Position numbers and translations under genes: made by a program. The notes under the pieces were generated by a model, which made no database searches, was not told the origin of the DNA, and saw nothing but the letters and a program-made list of their open reading frames with translations. Positions 9,889 through 17,091 of a stretch of 38,498 bases of DNA are shown one piece after another (the first letter of the stretch is position 1; each line of letters begins with the position of its first letter). Source of the DNA: Crocinitomicaceae bacterium (GTDB lineage Bacteria > Bacteroidota > Bacteroidia > Flavobacteriales_D > Crocinitomicaceae). The stretch lies in contig JAGQYP010000036.1 of assembly GCA_020436025.1 (NCBI GenBank), positions 1-38,498 of the forward strand. Reading direction: 5' to 3'.

Positions 9889-10770
9889 TCAACTTCCTTT
9901 CACGCCTCGAATCATCATTTCAAGCATATCCCATTGTTCAGGTTTCACCATGGATAGCATGTTGAATTCTCCAGCTCCTTGAAGCCATTCACCTCCATCA
10001 ATGGTGACTACTTCTCCATTTACAAAAGCAGAATAATCTGACATCAAATAAGCTGAAAGATTGGCTAATTCTTGTTTGACACCCACTCTTCCAACTGGAA
10101 TCTTTTTGGTCATGTCGAATTTGTCTTTCATGTCTCCGGGCAATAATCTGTCCCAAGCCCCTTTCGATGGAAATGGACCTGGAGCAATGGCATTTAATCG
10201 AATTCCATATTTTGCCCATTCTACAGCTAAAGACCTTGTCATCGCAATTACTCCTGCTTTTGCACAAGCAGAAGGAACCACAAATCCAGATCCAGTAAAA
10301 GCATAGGTGGTAGCTATGTTGACAACCGTATAAGGACCTTCACCTTTTTCAATCCAGTATTTACCTAAGGCAAGTGTACAGTTTGTAGATCCTTTGAGAA
10401 CGATGTCAATTATATTATTGAAGGCTCTGTGGGATAATCTTTCAGTGGGAGAAATAAAGTTTCCAGCCGCATTATTGAGCAAACCATTGATTTTACCAAA
10501 CTTTTCAATGCCTTTTTGAATGACATTTTCGATTTGCTCATACTCTCTTACGTCAGCGGCCACAGCCAATACTTCATTTCCTGATTTTGCCGTGATCTCT
10601 GCAGCAGTTTTGTCCAAAACTTCTTGTTTTCTGCTTGAGATGATCACTTTTGCTCCTAATTCAGAATAATAGGTGGCCATGGCTTTCCCCAAGCCAGTGC
10701 CACCTCCGGTAACTAAAATTACTTTATCCGAAAGAGTTCCCTCTCTCAACATGCCTTCAGTGTGTTGCAT
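9889..10770 (-). CDS. Short-chain dehydrogenase, 2,4-dienoyl-CoA reductase type
   Basis: 293 residues, probably reducing 2,4-dienoyl-CoA (or 2-enoyl-CoA) with NADPH during breakdown of unsaturated fatty acids. The cofactor site is TGGGTGLG (21-28), followed by NNAAGNF (99-105). The classical YxxxK is absent; SGFVVPSACAKAG instead places Ser167 and Lys171, with Tyr156 eleven residues earlier in ATTYAFTG. Mammalian DECR1 has the same arrangement (Tyr199, Ser210, Lys214, equal spacing), so this is a subfamily signature rather than a loss of activity. The C-terminal part (PGPF, SDYSAFVNGEVVTIDGGEW) also follows that group. It starts 2 bp after the stop of the esterase gene and is probably translated from the same mRNA. 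Confidence 0.85.
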   Translation of the reverse strand: MQHTEGMLREGTLSDKVILVTGGGTGLGKAMATYYSELGAKVIISSRKQEVLDKTAAEITAKSGNEVLAVAADVREYEQIENVIQKGIEKFGKINGLLNNAAGNFISPTERLSHRAFNNIIDIVLKGSTNCTLALGKYWIEKGEGPYTVVNIATTYAFTGSGFVVPSACAKAGVIAMTRSLAVEWAKYGIRLNAIAPGPFPSKGAWDRLLPGDMKDKFDMTKKIPVGRVGVKQELANLSAYLMSDYSAFVNGEVVTIDGGEWLQGAGEFNMLSMVKPEQWDMLEMMIRGVKGS

Positions 10771-10772
10771 TC

Positions 10773-11897
10773 TTATTTTTTAATGAATTTTTGAATTTGT
10801 TGTCCTTTGTCAGTTCGAATCTTAAGAAAATACACTCCTTGCTTCAAATTGCTTAAAGAAAATGTATGTTGATTTGTTTTTAATCCAGTATAAATCTCCA
10901 CTACTTTCCCTTCTACATTGGAAATTTCAAAGGCATTGATCTCAGCATCTGTCTCAATAGTTAAATGATTGGTTGCTGGATTTGGGTAGAGATTCAATTC
11001 GAAATTTTGTGTTTGTTCTTCAATTCCCAAAACCGAAGTGCAGCCGTAATTGGTTGGTTGTCCCTGAAGGAAATTCCAAATTACTTTTGCTGCCCAGATG
11101 TCGTTTGCCGGCGGATAAGGCCAAATATGATCGGCACCATTCATTCTGTAATGCACTAATTCATTATTTGGGTCACAAGTATTGTATTCAATGTAATCAA
11201 CGGTAATATTGTCTGCAGCTACATCCGTAATTCTGCAAATGGTGGAGTCCTGGCAATTAGAATAACCTTTCCAAAAGTTTAAGGTTTCTGGAACTAAACT
11301 TAAGGATGGCAAAGCTGTACCATCGTAAGGAACTGTTTGGTCGGCGGTTCCATGAACATGTAAAACTCTAGCTGGATTGGTTCTAGCACATCCTGAAATG
11401 TTACTTGTTGCAATGGGTCCACCCACACTACCAATCGCGTCAAATTCATCATTGGCACAATATAAATGATGAGCCATGATTCCACCCATGGAAAATCCAC
11501 AAGCGTAAATGCGATCTGGATCAATATTATACCAGGCCTGAATACTATCTAAGACCTGAGCCGTAAATGCTAAATCATCTGTTGAAGTTGATAAAGCCGT
11601 TCCATTGTTCCATGCAGTTTGATTAAGGATATTCAAAGTCCCCTGCATATACACTGGAATGAAGTTCGCAGTATCAGACATTTGATTGAAACCAGCTTGA
11701 GCCATATTGGATGCATTGTCTCCCAAACCATGGTAAACAAACAAAACTGGAACTGGTGTAGTACCCGTATAACCAGAAGGTTGGTAGTAAATATAATCTC
11801 TGGTAACTCCACCTACATCTAGTTGAGCCGAGGTTTGTTGAGTAAAGGAAAATGTTGAGCATGCAAGCCCAAAAGCAAATAGTAAACCTTTTTTCAT
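10773..11897 (-). CDS. PHB-depolymerase-like esterase with T9SS sorting domain
   Basis: 374 residues from the ATG at 11897, chosen because MKKGLLFAFGLACSTFSF is a good signal peptide; an in-frame upstream extension lacks one. The alpha/beta-hydrolase body shows YHGLGDNASN (about 55-64), the nucleophile elbow GFSMGG with Ser136, HGTADQTVPYDG with Asp186, and GADHIWPY with His257, matching the LpqC/PHB-depolymerase (esterase family 1) group. From about residue 298 a type A T9SS domain follows (LNLYPNPATN, then GVYFLKIRTDKG and QKFIKK at the end). The protein is therefore likely exported and surface-bound or released. The substrate could be a polyester, feruloyl ester or acetyl ester; the sequence does not decide. 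The dienoyl-CoA-reductase-like gene follows 2 bp downstream. Confidence 0.87.
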   Translation of the reverse strand: MKKGLLFAFGLACSTFSFTQQTSAQLDVGGVTRDYIYYQPSGYTGTTPVPVLFVYHGLGDNASNMAQAGFNQMSDTANFIPVYMQGTLNILNQTAWNNGTALSTSTDDLAFTAQVLDSIQAWYNIDPDRIYACGFSMGGIMAHHLYCANDEFDAIGSVGGPIATSNISGCARTNPARVLHVHGTADQTVPYDGTALPSLSLVPETLNFWKGYSNCQDSTICRITDVAADNITVDYIEYNTCDPNNELVHYRMNGADHIWPYPPANDIWAAKVIWNFLQGQPTNYGCTSVLGIEEQTQNFELNLYPNPATNHLTIETDAEINAFEISNVEGKVVEIYTGLKTNQHTFSLSNLKQGVYFLKIRTDKGQQIQKFIKK

Positions 11898-11957
11898 GTG
11901 ATAATTTTTTAATGTTGACAGACCAATATACGAAATATTAAAGCAGAATAGGAAATC

Positions 11958-11988
11958 TTTGGATGAAAGGAAAAAGCCCTTAACTTTA
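11958..11988 (+). promoter_or_regulatory. Promoter of pepD
   Basis: TTTG (11958-11961), a 19-bp spacer and TAACTTTA (11981-11988) fit the Bacteroidota -33/-7 pattern with one mismatch. The start codon of pepD lies 25 bp further on. Confidence 0.55.
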
Positions 11989-12013
11989 GCCCACAAATTT
12001 AAATGGAATACCG

Positions 12014-13471
12014 ATGAGTGTTAGAAATCTCGAACCAAAAGCAGTTTGGAATCATTTTGAGGACTTGAATGCCGTGCCTAGAGCCTCAAAGAAAGAAGAA
12101 AAAGTACGCCAATTCATGAAAGATTTTGGAAGTCGATTGGGATTGGAAACTTTGGAAGATGAGATCGGAAATGTGATCATTAAAAAGCCAGCTACAGCAG
12201 GAATGGAGAATAGAGAAACGGTGATCATGCAATCTCATTTAGACATGGTGCATCAAAAGAATTCTACTACAAAATTTGATTTTGATACAGAAGGGATTCG
12301 TTCTTTTATCGACGGAGATTGGGTAAAGGCTGAAGGAACAACTTTAGGGGCAGATAATGGAATGGGAGTGGCTTCGATCATGGCGATTTTGGAGTCTACA
12401 GATATTCCTCATCCAGCCATTGAGGCTCTTTTTACGATTGATGAAGAAACCGGAATGACTGGTGCCTTGAACTTGGATGGGAGTTTGCTCGAAGGTAAAA
12501 TCCTTTTGAATTTAGACACTGAAGATGATGATGAATTGTGTATCGGATGTGCAGGAGGAATTGACACCAATTCTGAAATGGAAGTGAGAATGGAACCAAC
12601 TCCAGAAGGGTATACCGGTATCAAATTGTCTTTGACAGGATTAACTGGCGGACATTCAGGAATGGATATCATCTTGGGTCGCGCCAATGCCAATAAAATC
12701 ATGAACCGATTTGTTTTGGATCTATATGATAATCACGGGGCAAGAATTGTAGAAATTGATGGGGGAAGTTTGCGAAATGCCATTCCTCGTGAAAGTTTTG
12801 TCACTTTGGCCATTCCTATTTCTGAAGCTGAAAAAATTCACGACTCCGTTGCTGATTACTTTGAGGAAATTTATGCGGAATATGAAACGACCGACCCGGA
12901 AATGTCGATTGAAATTGAAGATTGCCTATGTCCGGAGCAGATCGTAAGCCTAGATGATCAAAATAAAATTATCAATGCGATATACTCGATCTATAACGGA
13001 GTGTACAAAATGAGTGCACAAATCGAAGGACTAGTGGAAACTTCTAGTTCGCTAGCAAGGGTAATCGTTAAGGAGGGTTGGTTTAAAACACAGTCCTTGC
13101 AAAGATCATCTGTAGAATCTTCAAAAATGGATATTGCAAATACGATCAGAGCAGCTCTTGAAGCAGTGGGTTCTAATGTGCAGCAGGGGGGAGATTATCC
13201 GGGCTGGGCGCCAAATGCGAGTTCTCCTATTTTGAAAGAAACGGAAGAGATTTACAAGAAGCTTTTCAATGAAGAACCTAAAGTTCAGGCTTGTCATGCA
13301 GGTTTGGAATGCGGAATTTTAGGTGATCGCGTACCGGGATTAGACATGATTTCGTTCGGTCCAACTATTAAAGCACCACATTCACCCGACGAAAGAGTTA
13401 ATATCAAATCTGTTCAGAAATTCTGGACTTACCTACTTGAAGTATTAAAAAATATTCCTTCTAAAAACTAA
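12014..13471 (+). CDS. pepD: Aminoacyl-histidine dipeptidase (cytosol non-specific dipeptidase)
   Basis: 485 residues, M20/M28-clan metallopeptidase of the PepD family that hydrolyses dipeptides in the cytoplasm. The N-terminus LEPKAVWNHFEDLNAVPRASKKE is family-typical. Metal ligands and catalytic residues are visible as SHLDMVH (His75, catalytic Asp77), GADNGMGVA (bridging Asp114) and FTIDEETGMTGA (Glu144/145), with Asp in LNLDTED and the late His in APHSPDERV. The dimerisation (lid) domain begins after TGGHSGMDI. No signal peptide. The lipoprotein gene follows after 4 bp. Confidence 0.95.
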   Translation: MSVRNLEPKAVWNHFEDLNAVPRASKKEEKVRQFMKDFGSRLGLETLEDEIGNVIIKKPATAGMENRETVIMQSHLDMVHQKNSTTKFDFDTEGIRSFIDGDWVKAEGTTLGADNGMGVASIMAILESTDIPHPAIEALFTIDEETGMTGALNLDGSLLEGKILLNLDTEDDDELCIGCAGGIDTNSEMEVRMEPTPEGYTGIKLSLTGLTGGHSGMDIILGRANANKIMNRFVLDLYDNHGARIVEIDGGSLRNAIPRESFVTLAIPISEAEKIHDSVADYFEEIYAEYETTDPEMSIEIEDCLCPEQIVSLDDQNKIINAIYSIYNGVYKMSAQIEGLVETSSSLARVIVKEGWFKTQSLQRSSVESSKMDIANTIRAALEAVGSNVQQGGDYPGWAPNASSPILKETEEIYKKLFNEEPKVQACHAGLECGILGDRVPGLDMISFGPTIKAPHSPDERVNIKSVQKFWTYLLEVLKNIPSKN

Positions 13472-13475
13472 AAAA

Positions 13476-14183
13476 ATGAAAAGACCGATTTACATTATTA
13501 CAGCTACACTTTTGTTGACTTCCATGGTTTCCTGTGGGTCAGAAGAACCAAAAAAAGGAGCTGAAAAAACAACAGAAAAGGAAGTAGATTCCACTGCCGA
13601 CTCTACCGTTAGCGAAGAAAAGGAAGTCATCAAACTTGAAAAAGTGGAAGACTATGCCAGTTTGAAAACCTATGAAGCCGCAGTTGAGTATTTTGGAGAA
13701 GACAATATGATTGCAGACACCTCTTGGTACGCCGAAGGAACAGTAATGATGTTTTCGAATAGATGCACAGATCCACATAACAAACAGATTATCATGTTGG
13801 TATGGGAAGAAGGAGGTAAAGACAAACTTTCTCATGTGGAAGCTCATCACAAAGTGTGGGACAATGATTTTGCAAAAGTGTTGGCGACTCAAAAGATCAG
13901 TTCTAATTGTGGCTTATCCACTGGAATGAAGATTGGAGAGTTACAAGAATTTTGTGGTCAACCGGTTAAATTTTCAGGATTTGGATGGGATTTTGCAGGC
14001 GGAGTAAGAATGCTCAATCAACCAAAATTGGAAGCATGCAATATTAATTTGACTTTGGATTTGGATCAATCTGATTTTGAAGAAGTAAAGCACTTATTAG
14101 GCGACATTGAATTGAGTTCCGAACAAGAAGAGGTAAAAGGAATGCCCATCTTTGTACAAAAATTGACTTATTATGTGCAATAA
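13476..14183 (+). CDS. Putative lipoprotein of unknown function
   Basis: 235 residues. The signal peptide ends in the lipobox MVSC (Cys about 20), followed by a polar Lys/Glu/Thr/Ser linker to about residue 55. A compact domain follows with four Cys (RCTDPHN, NCGLSTG, FCGQPVKF, EACNINL) and the phrases KIGELQEFCGQPVKFSGFGW and GGVRMLNQPKLE. This layout suggests a small periplasmic or outer-membrane domain, perhaps with disulfides. I do not recognise the family. It starts 4 bp after pepD, so the two are likely co-transcribed. Confidence 0.8.
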   Translation: MKRPIYIITATLLLTSMVSCGSEEPKKGAEKTTEKEVDSTADSTVSEEKEVIKLEKVEDYASLKTYEAAVEYFGEDNMIADTSWYAEGTVMMFSNRCTDPHNKQIIMLVWEEGGKDKLSHVEAHHKVWDNDFAKVLATQKISSNCGLSTGMKIGELQEFCGQPVKFSGFGWDFAGGVRMLNQPKLEACNINLTLDLDQSDFEEVKHLLGDIELSSEQEEVKGMPIFVQKLTYYVQ

Positions 14184-14505
14184 ATAGTTCCAAGTTGACA
14201 GTAGTCAGTTCCAAGAAAAAATGTTTTTTTAAAATCTTGAATCAAAAAAAGACTACCAGATGCTAGACTTTCAGATACCAGACAATAGATGCGATTGTAA
14301 AAATAAAAAGTCTTGAGTCTGAAAATCTAAAAAGACTACTAGATGCTAGACTATCAGATACAAGACAATAAATGCGATGGAAAAAATAAAAAGTCTTGAG
14401 TCTTGAATCTGAAAATCTAGAAATCTAAAAAAGACTACTAGAAACCAGACTATCAGATATCAGGCGATAGATTAGATTGTAGACCAATAAAAATCTTGAA
14501 TCTAC
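14184..14505. repeat. Intergenic region filled with palindromic repeat units
   Basis: A 318-bp gap without a supportable gene. It opens with two direct copies of AGTTCCAAG (about 14188 and 14209). Three degenerate units then begin at about 14251, 14334 and 14433, each starting GACTAC(C/T)AGA, continuing with CAGATA and GACAATA-like words, and ending with TCTTGA(G/A)TCT. The end of one unit (TCTTGAGTCTGA) is nearly complementary to the middle of the next (TCAGATACAAGA), so the array can fold into long imperfect hairpins. Spacing is 83 and 99 bp, unlike CRISPR. The last unit reaches the 3' end of the DUF1801 gene. Confidence 0.75.
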
Positions 14506-14954
14506 TTCACAAACGCACTCTCATACCTCTCAATCCAATCTTGCGGAGTCATTTTTTTCACTAGCTCAGCAAGTAAATCATAGGGGATGTCATCCATTTT
14601 TTTGAATCGGATGCATGATTTTCCCATGTCTAGTTTTCGTGTGGCGTGCTTTGGATATTCGTCCACAAACCATTTGTAGAGTTTTTCATCAGCATACATT
14701 CCCATGTGGTAAAACCCTATATGCGATTTCTGAGAAGCAATGCTTAAAAATGGAAGTGGCGGATTGGGTTTGCAATGGTAGCCTTGAGGATAAATGGATT
14801 TTGGAACCACCCATCCTGGTATGTTATAGGACATGGTTTCCTCAAACCCCTCTGGAAGATTTGCATTGACAATTTCTCTTAGTTTTTGCATCACTTCTTT
14901 ACGTTCTTCAGGAAGTGTGTTGATGTATTTTTCTATAGCGTTCATATTTTCCAT
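14502..14954 (-). CDS. DUF1801 (YdhG-like) domain protein
   Basis: 150 residues, soluble, no signal peptide. The arrangement IEKYINTLPEERKEVMQKLR, then ETMSYNIPGWVV, FLSIASQKSHIGFYHMGM and GKSCIRFKKMDDIPYDLL is characteristic of DUF1801/YdhG proteins, which belong to a small fold with proposed intracellular iron-chaperone-like relatives in some lineages. No biochemical role can be assigned here. The start MENMNAIEKY is the only reasonable one. It is convergent with pepD and its lipoprotein, and divergent from fhs with a 104-bp gap. Confidence 0.85.
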   Translation of the reverse strand: MENMNAIEKYINTLPEERKEVMQKLREIVNANLPEGFEETMSYNIPGWVVPKSIYPQGYHCKPNPPLPFLSIASQKSHIGFYHMGMYADEKLYKWFVDEYPKHATRKLDMGKSCIRFKKMDDIPYDLLAELVKKMTPQDWIERYESAFVK

Positions 14955-15058
14955 TTATTTCAACTACTTGTGAAATTTACTTTAAATATTAATAGCCTCA
15001 AATCGACCTATCAAAATTTTCTTAAATTAGACCTCAAACGACAATTAAAAACAAAACC

Positions 15059-16744
15059 ATGGGTGAAGTAAAATCAGATTTGGAAATAGCTCAGGCGGCC
15101 ACGCTCGAGCACATTAGTAAAATTGCTGCAAAACTCAATGTGAGCGAAGACGACATCGAAATGTATGGAAAGTACAAGGCGAAGTTGCCTCTTTCTTTAA
15201 TCGATGAGAAGAAGATCGCACAAAACAATTTGATCTTAGTAACGGCATTGACTCCCACTCCTGCTGGAGAAGGGAAAACGACTGTTACGATTGGTTTGAC
15301 CGAAGGATTGAATAAAATCGGAAAGCAAGCCATGGCGGTTTTACGTGAACCTTCATTGGGTCCCGTATTTGGAATCAAAGGTGGTGCAGCTGGAGGAGGT
15401 TATTCTCAGGTGGTGCCCATGGAAGACATCAATTTGCATTTTACAGGAGATTTTAACGCTGTAGAAAAAGCAAACAATTTACTTTCTGCTGTTATTGATA
15501 ATAATTTGCAATCCAGAACCCGTGGATTAGATATTGATCCAAGAACAATTGTTTGGAAGAGAGTCATTGACATGAATGATCGCGCTCTAAGAGACATTAC
15601 AATTGGATTGGGAGGAACAGGTAACGGAATCCCAAGACAAGATGGATTCAATATTACTGCAGCATCTGAGATCATGGCCATTCTTTGCATGTCGAATGAT
15701 ATTGAAGATTTGAAAGTGAAATTGGGTAATATTTATATTGGTCAGACATTCAAAGAGAAAAAGCCAGTTTATGCCAAAGATCTGAATGTAGTTGGAGCAA
15801 TGGCCTTGTTGCTGAAAGATGCGATCAAGCCAAATCTAGTGCAAACTCTTGAGCATAATCCAGTAATTATTCATGGCGGACCTTTTGCAAATATTGCTCA
15901 GGGAACAAATACCATTATTGGAACGAAAATGGGCTTGTCCTTATCCGAATACGTTGTAACGGAAGCTGGTTTTGGAGCAGATTTAGGAGCTGAAAAATTC
16001 TTGAACTTAAAATGTGTTCACGCTGGATTAAAACCCAAAACAGTTGTGGTTGTTGCTACTATCAGAGCCCTAAGACATCATGGGGGAGCACAAAAAGAAG
16101 AGTACAATACGCCAAGTGTAGAAAGAGTGCGAAAAGGAATTGAAAACCTGGAAAAACATATTGAAAACGTTCAAAAATTTGGATTGAACCCTGTTGTAGC
16201 AATCAACAAGTTCATCTCGGATACCGAAGAAGAATGGGCGGTGGTAAAAGAAGTTTGTGCAAAACACGGTGTAAAAGCTGTGATCTCAGACGGATGGGCA
16301 AATGGAGGAAATGGAACTTCGGATCTTGCAAAAGCGGTGGTTGAGGAAATTAATTCTGGTTCTGCAAATTTCCGTCCGTTGTATGATTGGAAGTCTACCA
16401 CTATTGTAGAAAAGATGAATAAAATCGCCAAAGAGATTTATGGTGCCGATGGAGTAGAACTTTCAAAAAAGGCTCAAATGGACTTGAAAAACATTGAAGA
16501 TTTGGGAATGGGAAGTTTACCTGTATGCATGGCAAAAACACAAAACTCCTTTAGCGACAATCCTGCTTTGAGAGGTCGTCCAACTGGCTTCACAGTAAAT
16601 GTGAGAGAATTTGAAATTGCAGCTGGTGCCGGATTCATTGTGCCAATTTTAGGTGTGATGATGCGTATGCCTGGATTGCCAGCTGTACCAGCATCTGAAG
16701 GAATGGATATTGATAAGAATGGTGTGGTGACTGGATTATCCTAA
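15059..16744 (+). CDS. fhs: Formate-tetrahydrofolate ligase
   Basis: 561 residues, matching the usual length of about 556. It makes 10-formyltetrahydrofolate from formate, ATP and THF in one-carbon metabolism; cytoplasmic tetramer in characterised members. The nucleotide-binding motif TPTPAGEGKTT is at residues 65-75. It is followed by REPSLGPVFGIKGGAAGGGYSQVVPMEDINLHFTGD, split here by position only, and later VTEAGFGADLGAEKF and LPVCMAKTQNSFSDNP, all family hallmarks. The gene stands alone. An AT-rich hairpin overlaps the stop codon (16742-16762) and may serve as a weak terminator. Confidence 0.97.
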   Translation: MGEVKSDLEIAQAATLEHISKIAAKLNVSEDDIEMYGKYKAKLPLSLIDEKKIAQNNLILVTALTPTPAGEGKTTVTIGLTEGLNKIGKQAMAVLREPSLGPVFGIKGGAAGGGYSQVVPMEDINLHFTGDFNAVEKANNLLSAVIDNNLQSRTRGLDIDPRTIVWKRVIDMNDRALRDITIGLGGTGNGIPRQDGFNITAASEIMAILCMSNDIEDLKVKLGNIYIGQTFKEKKPVYAKDLNVVGAMALLLKDAIKPNLVQTLEHNPVIIHGGPFANIAQGTNTIIGTKMGLSLSEYVVTEAGFGADLGAEKFLNLKCVHAGLKPKTVVVVATIRALRHHGGAQKEEYNTPSVERVRKGIENLEKHIENVQKFGLNPVVAINKFISDTEEEWAVVKEVCAKHGVKAVISDGWANGGNGTSDLAKAVVEEINSGSANFRPLYDWKSTTIVEKMNKIAKEIYGADGVELSKKAQMDLKNIEDLGMGSLPVCMAKTQNSFSDNPALRGRPTGFTVNVREFEIAAGAGFIVPILGVMMRMPGLPAVPASEGMDIDKNGVVTGLS

Positions 16745-16943
16745 AATATGGAGTATATTTTATCTTCAGTAATTACTTGATATGCAGTTGACTAATGTGT
16801 CAAGTTGAGCAAATGGAAGATATAATATCATAGAAAAAATTAAGTTCAATATTTAGGATTATAGCTTTCGCGTCATTACATTTGATTTTAGGTTGGATCA
16901 AGCATTATATTTAATATAAAAAATTCTGTCTCTATGATCAGCT

Positions 16944-17045
16944 ATGAAATCACTATACGATTTAGAGGCAGCGCTTAATCTGACCCCGAGTTCACTAGTA
17001 AAAGAAGACAACCCTTTCGGAAACGGAAGGGTGTTTTCATTTTAA
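16944..17045 (+). CDS. Candidate small ORF, 33 residues
   Basis: ATG to TAA reading MKSLYDLEAALNLTPSSL at the N-terminus and NPFGNGRVFSF at the C-terminus. The product would be soluble and acidic-polar, without a signal peptide. Its last third is encoded by the terminator-like hairpin at 17011-17032, which argues that the open frame may be accidental. Codons such as CTG, CCG and ACC are unlike the AT-ending choice of neighbouring genes. An in-frame TGA lies just upstream, which bounds the ORF. Confidence 0.25.
   Translation: MKSLYDLEAALNLTPSSLVKEDNPFGNGRVFSF
17011..17040 (+). terminator. Intrinsic terminator with GAAA tetraloop
   Basis: ACCCTTTCG-GAAA-CGGAAGGGT forms a 9-bp stem with one G-U pair and a GNRA loop, followed by GTTTTCATTTT. 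It lies 267 bp after fhs, too far to be its obvious terminator, so it may end a separate short transcript. Confidence 0.65.
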
Positions 17046-17091
17046 GACCTTTTTCACGCTCAAATTTCTTATCTTCAAAAAAATAAGATTC

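Larger units (their letters stand above)
16745..17091. other. Intergenic region with candidate small RNA or small ORF
   Basis: 347 bp between fhs and the MORN-repeat gene. It is AT-rich at first, with a promoter-like TACATTTG at about 16877-16884 (plus strand, no clear -33 partner). The last part is less AT-rich, contains a 33-codon ORF (16944-17045) and ends in a strong GAAA-capped terminator (17011-17040). A transcript of about 150 nt from the promoter-like element to the terminator is possible. I see no match to tmRNA, 6S RNA or SRP RNA. Confidence 0.4.

Noticed and set aside
9889..10770. Inactive SDR because the YxxxK motif is missing
   Set aside because: The Tyr-11-Ser-4-Lys spacing reproduces the active site of the dienoyl-CoA reductase group, so the change is a subfamily trait.
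10773..11996. Longer start of the esterase at 11996
   Set aside because: The extra 33 residues lack a signal peptide and would bury the clear one beginning at the ATG at 11897.
14246..14505. CRISPR array
   Set aside because: Units are degenerate, unequally spaced (83 and 99 bp), lack spacers of constant length, and no cas gene is present.
16860..17040. tmRNA, 6S RNA or SRP RNA
   Set aside because: I found no tRNA-like end, no long 6S-like helix and no SRP tetraloop motif; only a terminator and a promoter-like element can be supported.
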